Under the pieces are notes generated by a model that was not told the DNA's origin, did no database searches, and worked only from the letters and a program-made list of their open reading frames with translations. Positions 43,193 to 51,983 of a stretch of DNA of 64,000 bases are shown in pieces; within the stretch, counting starts at the first letter, position 1, and each line of letters starts with the position of its first letter. Source of the stretch: Collinsella sp. TM09-10AT (lineage in GTDB: Bacteria; Actinomycetota; Coriobacteriia; Coriobacteriales; Coriobacteriaceae); NCBI RefSeq assembly GCF_003436275.1, contig NZ_QSOP01000002.1:1-64000 (forward strand), given 5' to 3'. The position numbers were made by a program, and so were the translations under genes.

Positions 43193-44725
43193 CTAGTCCA
43201 GCTTGGTGCCCGGTACCTGTGGCGCCTCTCTAATCAGCGCATTAAGTTCGTTCAAAATGGAAACGGGCTGTCGGTCGACGGCGTCCAGATGAAGCGTCGC
43301 CACGCGAAGGGGCGGCTGATATTCAAATGAGCCAAGGAGCACGGGCGATCCCAAGAACCGTTCGATTTCGTCTGCAACCGCGTCGGTCTCTTCGGGATCA
43401 AGCTCGTCAAAGAGCGCCACGAACATCGGTCCGGTCGAGCGGAACAGACGACCCTTGCCGCGCGAGCAATCCATGAGGCAGGCGGCGCTTTCTGCCAAAA
43501 CGCGGTCGCCTGCATCAAAGCCAAAGCGGGCATTGACCTTGGCGATGTCGTCGATTTTAATGGCGATCAAGCCCGCGTTTCGTGCCACGCGACGCATCTC
43601 GCCAATGGCGTTGACCAGGGCGTGGATATCGCCCAGACCGGTCACGGAATCGGTCGTATCTGCCAAGCTTCGGTTGGTGACAATGCCCACATACATGTTG
43701 GGCTCGGTGTCGGTGCCGTCCAGGCGGTAACCCGTGCAGTCGCAAAGCGCGTATTTTCCGGCGGTATTCATGACGCGATACTGCATGCAGTGGAAGTGCC
43801 ACGTGCCGTTTACCACCATATCGAGCTCGGCACGTACGTTGTCGCGGTCCTCGGGGTGAACACGGGCAAGCCATATATCGAGCGAGTTGTAGGGATGCTG
43901 GGAGGGTAGGTCAAAATCGCGCACGGCATTAACCGACCATTGCGATTCGCCGGTGTCGAGGTTAATGATGAACGGATAGCGCGTCTCGGAGCTCATGGAG
44001 ATCGCTTGGAACACTCGGTCGTTGCAGGGGGGGGGTTGTTCGGTGACCGGGCGTTGCGGCGCATCGCCTTCTTCCGGTTGTTGCACGCGGTACATGAGCT
44101 TGTAGCGATACATTTTGCGGTCGGCGTCCTTTGTCATCTGGCGACGCGTATCGCCTGCAAGTGGGTCGACGCGCGAGCAGCCAAAGCTAAAGCTGGCGAT
44201 CATGGGCGCCTTGCCGTCCGATGTTGCCTCGATAAGATTGGCACGCGTCCGCTCCAGGCGCTGCTCGAGCTCGGCTTCGTCTGTCGTGGGGGATATAAGT
44301 ACAAATTCGTCTCCACCGATACGGAACAGCAACTCATCGTGCTCCATTGTCTCGGTGAGTGCGCGGCAGATGCTCAGGATGTAGCGATTGCCCTCGGTGT
44401 GGCCAAACTTATCGTTGCAATGCTTGAGGCGATCGATGTCAATATAGGCACAGGTGAAGGGGGTGCCTTTGCGCCAGAGCTGATCGACATGGCGGTCGAG
44501 TCCGCCACGGTTGCCAAGATTGGTGAGCGAGTCGATATAGGCGCCGTGCTCAAGCAGCTCGCGTTCTTGTTGCAGGATGGCGAGCGTTTTCTGCAGTTGC
44601 TCGCCGATGGCACGCAGCTCCGGGGGCAGCGCGGCAACATCGAGCTCGGTGGTTGAGGCCCCGTTCGCAAGTCGCTGAAGATGAGCGATAATCGATTGCT
44701 CGCCCAGGCGATACGACTCGTTCAT
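43193..44725 (-). CDS. Diguanylate cyclase with PAS and degenerate second GGDEF
   Basis: A 510-residue cytoplasmic protein without membrane segments. An N-terminal helical region leads to a GGDEF domain with an intact active site (RIGGDEFV) and TNLGNRGG, then a PAS domain (about 245-370; WSVNAVRDFDLPSQ, VHPEDRD), then a second GGDEF-like domain whose motif is lost (RSTGPMFV). It should make c-di-GMP in response to a PAS ligand. A run of nine Gs (44027-44035; Cs on the coding strand) lies between GGDEF and PAS. Met at 44725 has GGGAGG ten bases upstream; the frame opens at 44773. It resembles the neighbour at 44850 over its whole length. Confidence 0.88.
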   Translation of the reverse strand: MNESYRLGEQSIIAHLQRLANGASTTELDVAALPPELRAIGEQLQKTLAILQQERELLEHGAYIDSLTNLGNRGGLDRHVDQLWRKGTPFTCAYIDIDRLKHCNDKFGHTEGNRYILSICRALTETMEHDELLFRIGGDEFVLISPTTDEAELEQRLERTRANLIEATSDGKAPMIASFSFGCSRVDPLAGDTRRQMTKDADRKMYRYKLMYRVQQPEEGDAPQRPVTEQPPPCNDRVFQAISMSSETRYPFIINLDTGESQWSVNAVRDFDLPSQHPYNSLDIWLARVHPEDRDNVRAELDMVVNGTWHFHCMQYRVMNTAGKYALCDCTGYRLDGTDTEPNMYVGIVTNRSLADTTDSVTGLGDIHALVNAIGEMRRVARNAGLIAIKIDDIAKVNARFGFDAGDRVLAESAACLMDCSRGKGRLFRSTGPMFVALFDELDPEETDAVADEIERFLGSPVLLGSFEYQPPLRVATLHLDAVDRQPVSILNELNALIREAPQVPGTKLD

Positions 44726-44849
44726 GATGGATGACCTCCCTGGATGGAACAATGGTTTGTATCTTACTCCCAATTCGGTTTAGATTGGGGTATTAGTTAG
44801 CTCATGGGAACAAACGCTCCCTCGACGGTGGCGTTTACGCGCGAGCGTA

Positions 44850-47567
44850 TTAGTTGTTATTGCCACCATCGAGCAATGCCTCAAAATCCTTCGCCGGCAT
44901 GGGGCGGTAGTAGAGGAAGCCCTGAGCGTAGCGGGCGCCCATCTGTCGCAGCATGTTCGCCTGCTCATTTGTCTCGACGCCTTCGATCACAACGGGCAGA
45001 TGGAGCGACTGCGCCATCTCGAGCATTGATGAGATGATTTGCACGCTGCGGCCCTCATCGCCGTTATCGGGCACAAACGTGCGATCGAGCTTGATGACGT
45101 CGACGTTGACGTTCTTGAGCATCGCGAGCGTGGACTGGCCGGTGCCAAAATCGTCCATATAGGTCGAGAAGCCGCGGGTGTGCAGGTCGGCCGTTAGTTT
45201 ATTCACGGCCTCGGACTCTCCCGTATAAGCTGTCTCGGTGATCTCGATGCGCATGAGCTCGGGCGGCAGGTTGTATTGGGCGGCGAGCGCCCCCATATGC
45301 TCGGCAACGTCGCAGGCAAGGATATCCACGCGCGACGCATTAAGCGAGATCGGAACCACGCGAAGCCCCCGATTGATGCGCTCGCGCAGCCACAAGGCAA
45401 CGCCCTGCCAAACGTATTTGTCGAGCGTCACCACAAAACCGCTTTCCTCGAGAGTGGGGATAAAGGTGGCGGGCGAAATGAGGGAGCCATCCTTGTCGAT
45501 CCAGCGCGTGAGCGCTTCGGCGCCAATGATCTCGCCGGTTTCCATGTCGACCTGGGGCTGCAGGTAGTAGGTAATACGGCCGTTGGAGAGCGCATATTGG
45601 AATTCGGTCAGCATGCGGTGGAACGCGATTTCGCGCTCGTACTCCTCGGGGCGGAAAATGGCAATACGCTCCTTAAAGTCGTTTTTTGCGCGCCGATTGG
45701 TAAACATGGCCTTGGCCTGCGCATCGATGGTGATTTTCTCGTTGGAGTCGATGGGGTAGACGCCCATGGACGGCCAGAATCCCACGCCGTCATCATACTT
45801 GGCCACGGCCTGGCGAACGCGGCTATAGATCTGATGGACGGTGTCGTGTTCAAAGGGGATGAGTATGCAAAAGTCGTCTTGGCCCCAGTACCCTGCGACG
45901 CCCATGTCGGCATTCTCGATGTCTTTGAGGACCGTGCCCACATCGGCGAGCATGCGGTCGCCCTCGGCCTGTCCGTGCCATTCGTTTAACAGTCGCATGT
46001 GTCCCATATCGACGGTGGCGACACACCAGGCGCCGTTGCGCCTTGTCTCGAGAAATTCGTTGGCGCGGCGCATAAACTCGCTGGGTCGATAGAGACCCGT
46101 GAGCGGATCGATGCGTTCGGCGATGGCGCTTTTGCGCTCCACCTCGGGTATGGGGAGGCTGTCGTTGGGAACAAGCCCGCCGGCCGTGCGAATGCGACGG
46201 TCGAGTTCGCCTAAAACGGCGGCCGTTTGATTGGTCAGGTGCTCGTAAAAGGCCGGAACGACAAGACAGACGGGGGTAATGGTGTCGTCCGCGATTCGAA
46301 CGGGAGCGAAAACGGCCTCTTTGAGATGTTGGATCAGTTGCTCGAATGCTTCGTGATCCAAATTGTTGCTAAGCACGACGAACTGGGCGTTGCGTGAGCG
46401 GAAGACGCGACTCCTGCCGCGAGTAATCGACAGCATGCGGCCTGCGTATTCGGCGAGCATGTTGTCGACGGCCTCGGCCCCGTAGAGCTCGTTGAGCTTG
46501 GCCGTGCCGCGAACGCGCACTGCTATAAGCCCCGTCTCGCAACGGTCGCGACGGCAGGCATCGATAGCGTTGATCAGCGTGCGCTGCGTTCCGAGACCCG
46601 TGGCGGCGTCGACGGTCTCGGCAAGCGAGTGGTTGACGAGCTCGCCGACATAGAGCGAGGGGACATTTCCGTCGCCGTCGATACGAAACCCGCGAGCACG
46701 GCCGAGGATGTAGTCGCCGGCGGCATTGCGCACGCGGTACTGCATGACGTGGCGATGTTTGGAGCCGTCATAGATTTGGTCGATGTCGTTGGTATAGGCC
46801 TCAAGGTCATCGGGATGGACACGCGTTTTCCAGTAATCGTGGCAGTTGTCTATATGCTCCGAAGGAAGACCAAGATCGCGCAAGGCGCCTTGTGACCAAA
46901 GGGTTCGATGTTTGTCCAAGTTCTCGATAAAGAAATATCGGCCTTCGTTGAGCATCGAAAGGGCGTCGAAAATGCGATCGCTTATTTCGAAGTCGTCGGT
47001 GTGGGCTTGTGCGATATTGCGTCGATCAAGGTGCACGGCATGACGTAGCTTGTAGTCGTACATGCGATGATCGGCATCGTTCGTCAAGCGATTGGGGGCT
47101 TCGCCCAGGGCGGGGTCGGCGTGTGCCACTCCGTAGCTAAACGAGTGAGGCATCTTGGAAGCGTTGTTTTCGAGCAGTACCGTTCGGCAGTGTTCCAGAC
47201 GTTCGGCAAGGTCGTCCTCGGTCGCAATCGTAGATAGGATGGCGAACTCGTCGCCCCCCAGACGAAATGCCGCCTCGTCCACCTTCATATACAGTTTGAG
47301 ATAGAGGCTCACCTGCAAGATATAGCGGTTGCCCTCGTCATGTCCAAAGATGTCGTTGCAGTGCTTAAGGTAATCGATGTCGATAAACGCCATGGTCACG
47401 GGCAGTTCCTGCTCCCAGAGTTCCTCTAAGGAACGGGTAAAGCCGCCGCGGTTGCCAAGTCCGGTGAGCTCGTCGGTAAAGGCGGTCCTGATCAGATCGT
47501 CCTGACGCTCCAGAAGGTCACGGATGGTCTTTTCGAGCGTTTCGGTGTAATTGCTGACAGTATCCAT
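44850..47567 (-). CDS. GGDEF-PAS-GGDEF-GGDEF-EAL c-di-GMP enzyme
   Basis: A 905-residue protein. First GGDEF is intact (RLGGDEFAIL, with TGLGNRGG), then PAS (VHPDDLEA), a degenerate GGDEF (RSRNAQFV), a third altered one (WGQDDFCIL) and a C-terminal EAL domain. The EAL residues are present: GAEALTRW, SLNASRVD, EITETAY, MDDFGTG, KLDRTF and EGVETNEQ, so phosphodiesterase activity is likely. The first three domains parallel the neighbouring 510-residue protein, showing gene duplication. Both opposing activities in one protein suggest switching. No transmembrane helix is seen. A gene-free stretch of about 240 bases precedes it. Confidence 0.9.
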   Translation of the reverse strand: MDTVSNYTETLEKTIRDLLERQDDLIRTAFTDELTGLGNRGGFTRSLEELWEQELPVTMAFIDIDYLKHCNDIFGHDEGNRYILQVSLYLKLYMKVDEAAFRLGGDEFAILSTIATEDDLAERLEHCRTVLLENNASKMPHSFSYGVAHADPALGEAPNRLTNDADHRMYDYKLRHAVHLDRRNIAQAHTDDFEISDRIFDALSMLNEGRYFFIENLDKHRTLWSQGALRDLGLPSEHIDNCHDYWKTRVHPDDLEAYTNDIDQIYDGSKHRHVMQYRVRNAAGDYILGRARGFRIDGDGNVPSLYVGELVNHSLAETVDAATGLGTQRTLINAIDACRRDRCETGLIAVRVRGTAKLNELYGAEAVDNMLAEYAGRMLSITRGRSRVFRSRNAQFVVLSNNLDHEAFEQLIQHLKEAVFAPVRIADDTITPVCLVVPAFYEHLTNQTAAVLGELDRRIRTAGGLVPNDSLPIPEVERKSAIAERIDPLTGLYRPSEFMRRANEFLETRRNGAWCVATVDMGHMRLLNEWHGQAEGDRMLADVGTVLKDIENADMGVAGYWGQDDFCILIPFEHDTVHQIYSRVRQAVAKYDDGVGFWPSMGVYPIDSNEKITIDAQAKAMFTNRRAKNDFKERIAIFRPEEYEREIAFHRMLTEFQYALSNGRITYYLQPQVDMETGEIIGAEALTRWIDKDGSLISPATFIPTLEESGFVVTLDKYVWQGVALWLRERINRGLRVVPISLNASRVDILACDVAEHMGALAAQYNLPPELMRIEITETAYTGESEAVNKLTADLHTRGFSTYMDDFGTGQSTLAMLKNVNVDVIKLDRTFVPDNGDEGRSVQIISSMLEMAQSLHLPVVIEGVETNEQANMLRQMGARYAQGFLYYRPMPAKDFEALLDGGNNN

Positions 47568-47891
47568 GTTCTAAGCGGCTTTCTGAGGTCGGGGCGGATT
47601 GCGTCGGGCGAGCTCGTTGTGTACACGCGTCGTTGCTCAGCGTATTGCGTGTATCCAGGCCTCCGCCTTGCGGCGTTGTTGGGTTACTTTGCCGGCTAAT
47701 GTTCGCTGTTGATAACTGCTGAGTAGTATAAACAACAGTACAAAATTATATAGGGGTGCCAATACTATGGGTGACAATTATTTGCCAAGCGGTAACACGA
47801 CGATGCGATGTTCGATGAAAATGCGACTGAGACGATATTTGTTGATGGGTATACTTGTTCCGTTTTAAAACGCAGGAACGGAGATGGTCGC
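47568..47891. promoter_or_regulatory. Gene-free region with divergent promoters and long leader
   Basis: On the minus strand TATAAT (47750-47745) would start a leader of about 170 nt before the GGDEF-EAL gene. It contains a GCCGC/GCGGC-type hairpin around GCAA and GTGTATCC/ACACGC repeats. I looked for the c-di-GMP-I signature (GCAAACC, CGCAAAGCC) and found only partial resemblance (GGCAAAG, CGCAAGGC), so no riboswitch is claimed. On the plus strand TATACT at 47850-47855 may serve the patatin gene. Confidence 0.45.
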
Positions 47892-48761
47892 ATGGCACAG
47901 TCAAATATGACGCGCACGGTGGGGCTGGCGCTCGAGGGAGGCGGCTACCGCGGTATGTATACGGCGGGCGTGCTCGACGTTTGGATGGAGCACGGTTTGA
48001 CCTGCGACCATATGGTGGGCGTCTCGGCGGGCGCGGCATTTGGCTACAACTTTAAATCGCGCCAGATCGGCCGCGCCATTCGCTATAACAAGGCCTATTG
48101 CGCCGACAAACGCTATGCGAGCGTGACCAGCTGGCTGCGAACCGGCGATATGTTCAATGCCGATTTTGCCTATCACGAGGTGCCCATCGAGCGCGATCCC
48201 ATCGACCTGGAGGCGTATCGCGCCTGCCCCATGCGGTTTACGTGCGTGTGCACCGATATCGAGACGGGCAAGGCCGTCTACCACGACCTGCCCTATGGCG
48301 ACGAGCGGGATATCGAGTGGATCCGGGCATCGTCGGCGATTCCTGTGGCGACGCGTCCCGTTGCTATTGACGGGCATAAGTATCTGGATGGTGGCGTGGC
48401 TGATTCTATTCCCAGCGCATGGCTGTTTGCGCAGGGGTATGACCGCAATATCGTGGTACTCACGCAGCCGGCGGGCTTTGTGAAGCAGCCCAACAGCGTG
48501 ATGCCCATGCTGCGGCGCGTGTTCCGTCACTATCCGGAGTTTGTTGCAGCGCTTGAGCATCGGCATGAGGTCTACAATGCCACGCTCGATGACCTGGCAC
48601 GTCGAGAGGCTGCCGGCGAGGTCTTTGTGGTGCGGCCGAGCGAATCGGTGAAGGTGCCGTCGCTGTGCCGCGAACCGGATGAGCTCGAGCGCATCTACCA
48701 GGTCGGCCGCCACGATGCAGAGGCGACTTTGCCGGCGTTGGAAGCGTATCTGGCGGGGTAA
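47892..48761 (+). CDS. Patatin-like phospholipase
   Basis: A 289-residue Ser-Asp dyad lipid hydrolase of the RssA/YjjU-like group. The oxyanion glycines are EGGGYRGM (15-22), the nucleophile is Ser45 in GVSAG, and the Asp is in YLDGGVADSIP. It hydrolyses an acyl ester, probably a phospholipid or lysophospholipid; the substrate is unknown. There is no signal peptide, so it is cytoplasmic. Met at 47892 has GGAG eight bases upstream; the open frame begins at 47808. It is a single-gene unit. Confidence 0.87.
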   Translation: MAQSNMTRTVGLALEGGGYRGMYTAGVLDVWMEHGLTCDHMVGVSAGAAFGYNFKSRQIGRAIRYNKAYCADKRYASVTSWLRTGDMFNADFAYHEVPIERDPIDLEAYRACPMRFTCVCTDIETGKAVYHDLPYGDERDIEWIRASSAIPVATRPVAIDGHKYLDGGVADSIPSAWLFAQGYDRNIVVLTQPAGFVKQPNSVMPMLRRVFRHYPEFVAALEHRHEVYNATLDDLARREAAGEVFVVRPSESVKVPSLCREPDELERIYQVGRHDAEATLPALEAYLAG

Positions 48762-48772
48762 GGGTCGCATAC

Positions 48773-48818
48773 GGAAAGCGCATCCCGGAATGGAGGCCCA
48801 AACTGGGATGCGCTTTCC
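48773..48818. terminator. Hairpin between convergent patatin and thiE genes
   Basis: GGAAAGCGCATCCC (48773-48786) pairs perfectly with 48805-48818 around an 18-base loop. The T-run is poor, so strength is uncertain. Confidence 0.65.
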
Positions 48819-48862
48819 ATTGCTGAAGATATGAGGCTGCGAATCAGCTGTTCGGCCTATGC

Positions 48863-49558
48863 CTATGCCTGCTGCCAGGTGTCGACAAGCTCCTTGGCCG
48901 CGGCGTAGGGATCGTCGGCGCTGCAGACGGCGCTCACCACAAAGAAGCCGTCGACGCCGGTTGCCTTAAGCTGCGGCAAGTCGGCCGTCTTAACGCCGCC
49001 GCCCACCACGATGGGCACGGGGCTTGCCGCGTGGAGTGCGGCCAGGTCCTCAAAGCTCTTGGTGATGATGGAGCCATCGGCTGCGCGTCCGCAGTCGCGC
49101 TTGGTCTCGGTCTCGTGGAGCGGGCCGATGCCCAGGTAGTCGACCAGACTCATGTCGGCGGTCTTGACGTACTCGAGCATTTCCTCGCAACGGGCCGAAA
49201 GGCCCACGATGGCGTCGGGGCCCAGCAGCTTGCGACAGACCTCGACGGGAATATCGCTCTGGCCCACGTGCACGCCGTCGACCGCAATGCCCTGCTCGCG
49301 TGCGGCGAGTACGCAGTCAAGGCGGTCATCGATCAGCAAGGCGACCTGACCGGTCTTGCCGGCCTGTGCGATTGCCTGCGCGGCGTCGCCGGTCAGCGCA
49401 ATGATCTCGCGGGCGCTTGCCACCTTGGAGCGCACCTGAATGCAGGTAAAGCCGGCGTCGAGCGCCTGGGCCACCACATCGCCCACGGGGCGTCCGAGGG
49501 TGTTTTCGGGGCCGAGCACCAGATAGGCCGAGATATCAAGGTTGTCGCGGATGCTCAT
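48863..49558 (-). CDS. thiE: Thiamine phosphate synthase
   Basis: A 231-residue TIM-barrel enzyme joining HMP-pyrophosphate and thiazole phosphate to thiamine monophosphate. Typical segments are TCIQVRSK near 38, LLIDDRLD, GVHVGQSD, VGLSARCEEM and YLGIGPLHETETK, then VGGGVKTAD. Its start overlaps the stop of the thiamine-binding gene by four bases. It is the last gene of the TPP-riboswitch operon. Confidence 0.94.
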   Translation of the reverse strand: MSIRDNLDISAYLVLGPENTLGRPVGDVVAQALDAGFTCIQVRSKVASAREIIALTGDAAQAIAQAGKTGQVALLIDDRLDCVLAAREQGIAVDGVHVGQSDIPVEVCRKLLGPDAIVGLSARCEEMLEYVKTADMSLVDYLGIGPLHETETKRDCGRAADGSIITKSFEDLAALHAASPVPIVVGGGVKTADLPQLKATGVDGFFVVSAVCSADDPYAAAKELVDTWQQA

Positions 49559-49896
49559 CGTGCTTCCTCCTGCTTTTTGATCTGCGCTTCCATGCGCTCG
49601 AGTTTGCCGGTCATGGTGTCGGTAAATCCAGGTCGAATATCGGCTTTGAGCACGACTTCGGTTCGGATGCCCTTGTTCGCTAACACAAAGGTCGCGTCGC
49701 GCACGACCTGCATGACCTCGTCCCAGTCGCCCTCGATCTCGGTGAACATCGAGGTGGTGCGGTTGGGAAGGCCGCTCTCGCGAATGACGCGCACGACCTC
49801 GGCGACCTCGGCGGACAGTTCATCGCCGGTGCCGCACGGGGCGATGGCCACAGCGACGAGCGTGTTCATGCCGGCATTGGTTGCGGGCTCGGACAT
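49555..49896 (-). CDS. Thiamine-binding protein, MTH1187/UPF0045 family
   Basis: A 113-residue ferredoxin-like-fold protein. The core (LVAVAIAPCGTGDELSAEV, then TSMFTEIEGDWDEVMQVV and GIRTEVVLKADIRPG) matches the UPF0045 family, related to the thiamine-binding YkoF half-domain. Its place between thiM and thiE supports a role in binding thiamine or its HMP moiety in salvage. AGGAGG lies eight bases before the ATG, and it overlaps thiE by four bases. Confidence 0.88.
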   Translation of the reverse strand: MSEPATNAGMNTLVAVAIAPCGTGDELSAEVAEVVRVIRESGLPNRTTSMFTEIEGDWDEVMQVVRDATFVLANKGIRTEVVLKADIRPGFTDTMTGKLERMEAQIKKQEEAR

Positions 49897-49899
49897 GGC

Positions 49900-50739
49900 T
49901 TATGCCTCCTCGAGCTCGAGTTGGTTATCGGCGATGTCTTGGGCGGTTGCGCGGTAGAGCTCGTCGATAAAGGCGACCTTAAAGCTTGCCGGGGCATCGG
50001 CGACGGCGGCGGCACGCGTGCCGGCGACGTTGTAGACGGCGGTACCGCAGACGGCTGCCGTAAACGGATCGGCAGCGCAGGCGTACACGGCCAGCACGCC
50101 GCCCTGCGAGCAACCGCAGCCGGTAATCTTGGACATGAGCGGGCTGCCGCCGTGGGATTTGGCCACGGTCGTGCCGTCGGTAATCAGGTCGACTTCGCCC
50201 GAGACCACAACGGCGCCGCCGGTGTAGCGAGCGAGCGCCACGGCGGCATCGCGGGCGGCGTCGACCGTGTCGGTGGTATCGACACCACGTACGCGGCTCA
50301 GATCGGCCGACTCGCCCTCAAGACCCCACAGGCCGGAGAGTGCGATGATCTCGGAGGCGTTGCCGCGTACGATGGCGGGCTTGTACTGCTTGAGCTCGTT
50401 TACCAGCTGGGTGCGCAGGCTACCGATGCCCAGACCCACCGGATCGAGCACCCAGGGCTTGCCGGCGTCGTGTGCCGCCTTGGCCGCGCGGGGAATCGTC
50501 TGCTCGTAGATGGGGAAGAGCGTGCCCATGTTGAGATAGATGGCGGCGCCGCCGGCAACGAGCGCCTCGCCCTCGTCGGGCAGATAGACCATGGCGGCCG
50601 AACCGCCCACGGCGAGCTGCGCGTTGGCGACAAAGTCGATCGTCACCGTGTTGGTGATGGAGCCGGCCATCGGATTGGTGGCTCGAATCTCCTCTACGGC
50701 CTTGACCATATGTTGCTTAAGCTGTTCCGAATCAATCAC
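49900..50739 (-). CDS. thiM: Hydroxyethylthiazole kinase
   Basis: A 279-residue ribokinase-like enzyme phosphorylating the thiazole moiety of thiamine for salvage. Clear motifs are TNTVTIDFVANAQLAVGGSA, LNMGTL, WVLDPVGLGIGSLR, IRGN-type VRGNASEI, and the ATP/anion-hole segment SKITGCGCS. The open frame runs up to 50838, but the upstream part is riboswitch sequence. GTG at 50739, eight bases after AAGGAGG, gives the family length. It is the first gene of a thiM-binding protein-thiE operon; biosynthetic thiC, thiD and thiG are not in the window, so this is salvage. Confidence 0.93.
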   Translation of the reverse strand: MIDSEQLKQHMVKAVEEIRATNPMAGSITNTVTIDFVANAQLAVGGSAAMVYLPDEGEALVAGGAAIYLNMGTLFPIYEQTIPRAAKAAHDAGKPWVLDPVGLGIGSLRTQLVNELKQYKPAIVRGNASEIIALSGLWGLEGESADLSRVRGVDTTDTVDAARDAAVALARYTGGAVVVSGEVDLITDGTTVAKSHGGSPLMSKITGCGCSQGGVLAVYACAADPFTAAVCGTAVYNVAGTRAAAVADAPASFKVAFIDELYRATAQDIADNQLELEEA

Positions 50740-50761
50740 CGCACATGCCTCCTTGGCATAG

Positions 50762-50791
50762 AAAAGGGGCGCTGTGCATAGACAGCGCCCC
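50762..50791 (-). terminator. Regulatory terminator of the TPP riboswitch
   Basis: On the minus strand GGGGCGCTGT pairs perfectly with ACAGCGCCCC around CTATGC and is followed by TTTTC. It lies between the aptamer and thiM, so it can stop transcription when TPP is bound. Confidence 0.85.
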
Positions 50792-50800
50792 TGTAAAGGC

Positions 50801-50897
50801 GGCATGCTCCCTACGCCAGCATTAACTGACAGGTTCAAAGGATTGGGCCCTATGCCCTCTCAGCCTTGTGGTTTGCACCGCCGGCACTCCCGCATCG
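50801..50897 (-). promoter_or_regulatory. TPP (THI-box) riboswitch aptamer
   Basis: On the minus strand the conserved blocks appear in order: GGGAGTGCCGG, GGCTGAGAGGGC, TTTGAACCTGTCAG, and GCTGGCGTAGGGAG. This is the canonical TPP aptamer, and it directly precedes thiM. A TAGTAT-type -10 lies just upstream near 50913. Confidence 0.96.
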
Positions 50898-50921
50898 AAT
50901 CTGTTGTTCCCTATACTAGCG

Positions 50922-51024
50922 CACCTGCCAATATGGGACAGGTTTATTTTGGCAGGTGGCAACAGGGGCGCTGCATTTTCCCAGATAAAACCTGCCAAGA
51001 TAAACCTGTCCCTTATTGGCAGGT
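50922..51024. repeat. Two family B palindromes in inverted orientation
   Basis: CACCTGCCAA (50922-50931) pairs with TTGGCAGGTG (50949-50958) around a GGGACAGGTTT core. A second unit on the other strand uses ACCTGCCAA (50990-50998) and TTGGCAGGT (51016-51024). The pair fills the gap between the divergent thiM riboswitch and HAD genes and overlaps both promoter regions. Confidence 0.88.
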
Positions 51025-51027
51025 CGT

Positions 51028-51033
51028 TACAAT
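51028..51033 (+). promoter_or_regulatory. Putative -10 box of the HAD gene
   Basis: TACAAT 31 bases before the HAD start. The -35 region would fall inside the family B palindrome. Confidence 0.4.
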
Positions 51034-51064
51034 AGACGGGATAAAGAATGACCGAGGGGACCTT

Positions 51065-51973
51065 ATGATCAAACTTGTTCTGACCGATATGGACGATACG
51101 CTGATTCCTGCTGGACACGATGGCGCCAGCGACTGCGCCATCGAGGGCATTCATGCCATGCAGGCGGCGGGCCTGCATTTTGGCCCGGTTTCGGGTCGCC
51201 AGCCGTCCGCGATGAGCTGGATGTTCCGCAATCGCTCCGAGTGCTTCTCGACCGGTGCGTTTTGCAACGGCCAGGTGATGTTTGTCGATGGCGAGGCGGT
51301 TGCCTCGCGCGCAACTGATAACGATGCCCTTATGCGCCTGGCCGACTACCTGGAGCAAGAGACCGACGATACCTATTTGAAGGTCTACCGTCTGGGTGAT
51401 GACTTTTGGGACAACGACGCCTATTGCGTGACAAGCGATCCCGAGCGTGTGCGTCGCGCCATGGAGTCAGGCGGCAACGCGTGGCTCAAGGGCGAAGAGG
51501 CTCCCTGTCGCCCTGTCGTTGACGATGCCCCGGTATACAAGGCGAATATCTGGAGTGCCCGTTCGCGCGAGGAGCTCGCCGAGCTGCGCGAGCGTGTTGC
51601 CGCCGAGGTGCCGGAGCTCTCGCTCGTGTTTCCCAACAACCGCGTGCGCCTGTTCGACGTTCTTCCGACCGGCTGGGACAAGGGCTGTGCTGCGCTGGAG
51701 CTGGCGCGCGCTTTGGGCCTGACGCCCGACGAGGTGGCCGTATTCGGCGATTCCGATAACGATTTGCCCATGATCGATGCCGTTCCCAATTCCGTTGCAG
51801 TCGCCAATGCCAACGAGGCCGTCACGGCTGCCGCGCGCTGGCATATCGGCGCTGCGGCAGATGATGCGGTTGCCGGGGCTCTGCATCAGATTGCCGCCTG
51901 CGCCGCGACGGGGGAGATGCCGTCGTTTATGCGTCAGATGGACGCGACGGGTTTCGACGTCACGAACGTCTAG
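51065..51973 (+). CDS. HAD-superfamily hydrolase, Cof-type phosphatase
   Basis: A 302-residue HAD IIB phosphatase. Motif I is LTDMDDT (Asp8 nucleophile, Asp10), motif II lies in GPVSGRQP, the Lys motif is near TGWDKGCA, and motif IV is GDSDNDLPM. The cap inserts between motifs II and III. Such enzymes dephosphorylate sugar phosphates, FMN or HMP-PP; the last would suit the thiamine neighbour, but that is speculation. GAGGGG precedes the ATG at 51065. The open frame upstream, from 50774, runs through repeat sequence and is not coding. Confidence 0.85.
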   Translation: MIKLVLTDMDDTLIPAGHDGASDCAIEGIHAMQAAGLHFGPVSGRQPSAMSWMFRNRSECFSTGAFCNGQVMFVDGEAVASRATDNDALMRLADYLEQETDDTYLKVYRLGDDFWDNDAYCVTSDPERVRRAMESGGNAWLKGEEAPCRPVVDDAPVYKANIWSARSREELAELRERVAAEVPELSLVFPNNRVRLFDVLPTGWDKGCAALELARALGLTPDEVAVFGDSDNDLPMIDAVPNSVAVANANEAVTAAARWHIGAAADDAVAGALHQIAACAATGEMPSFMRQMDATGFDVTNV

Positions 51974-51983
51974 GGAGAAAGCC

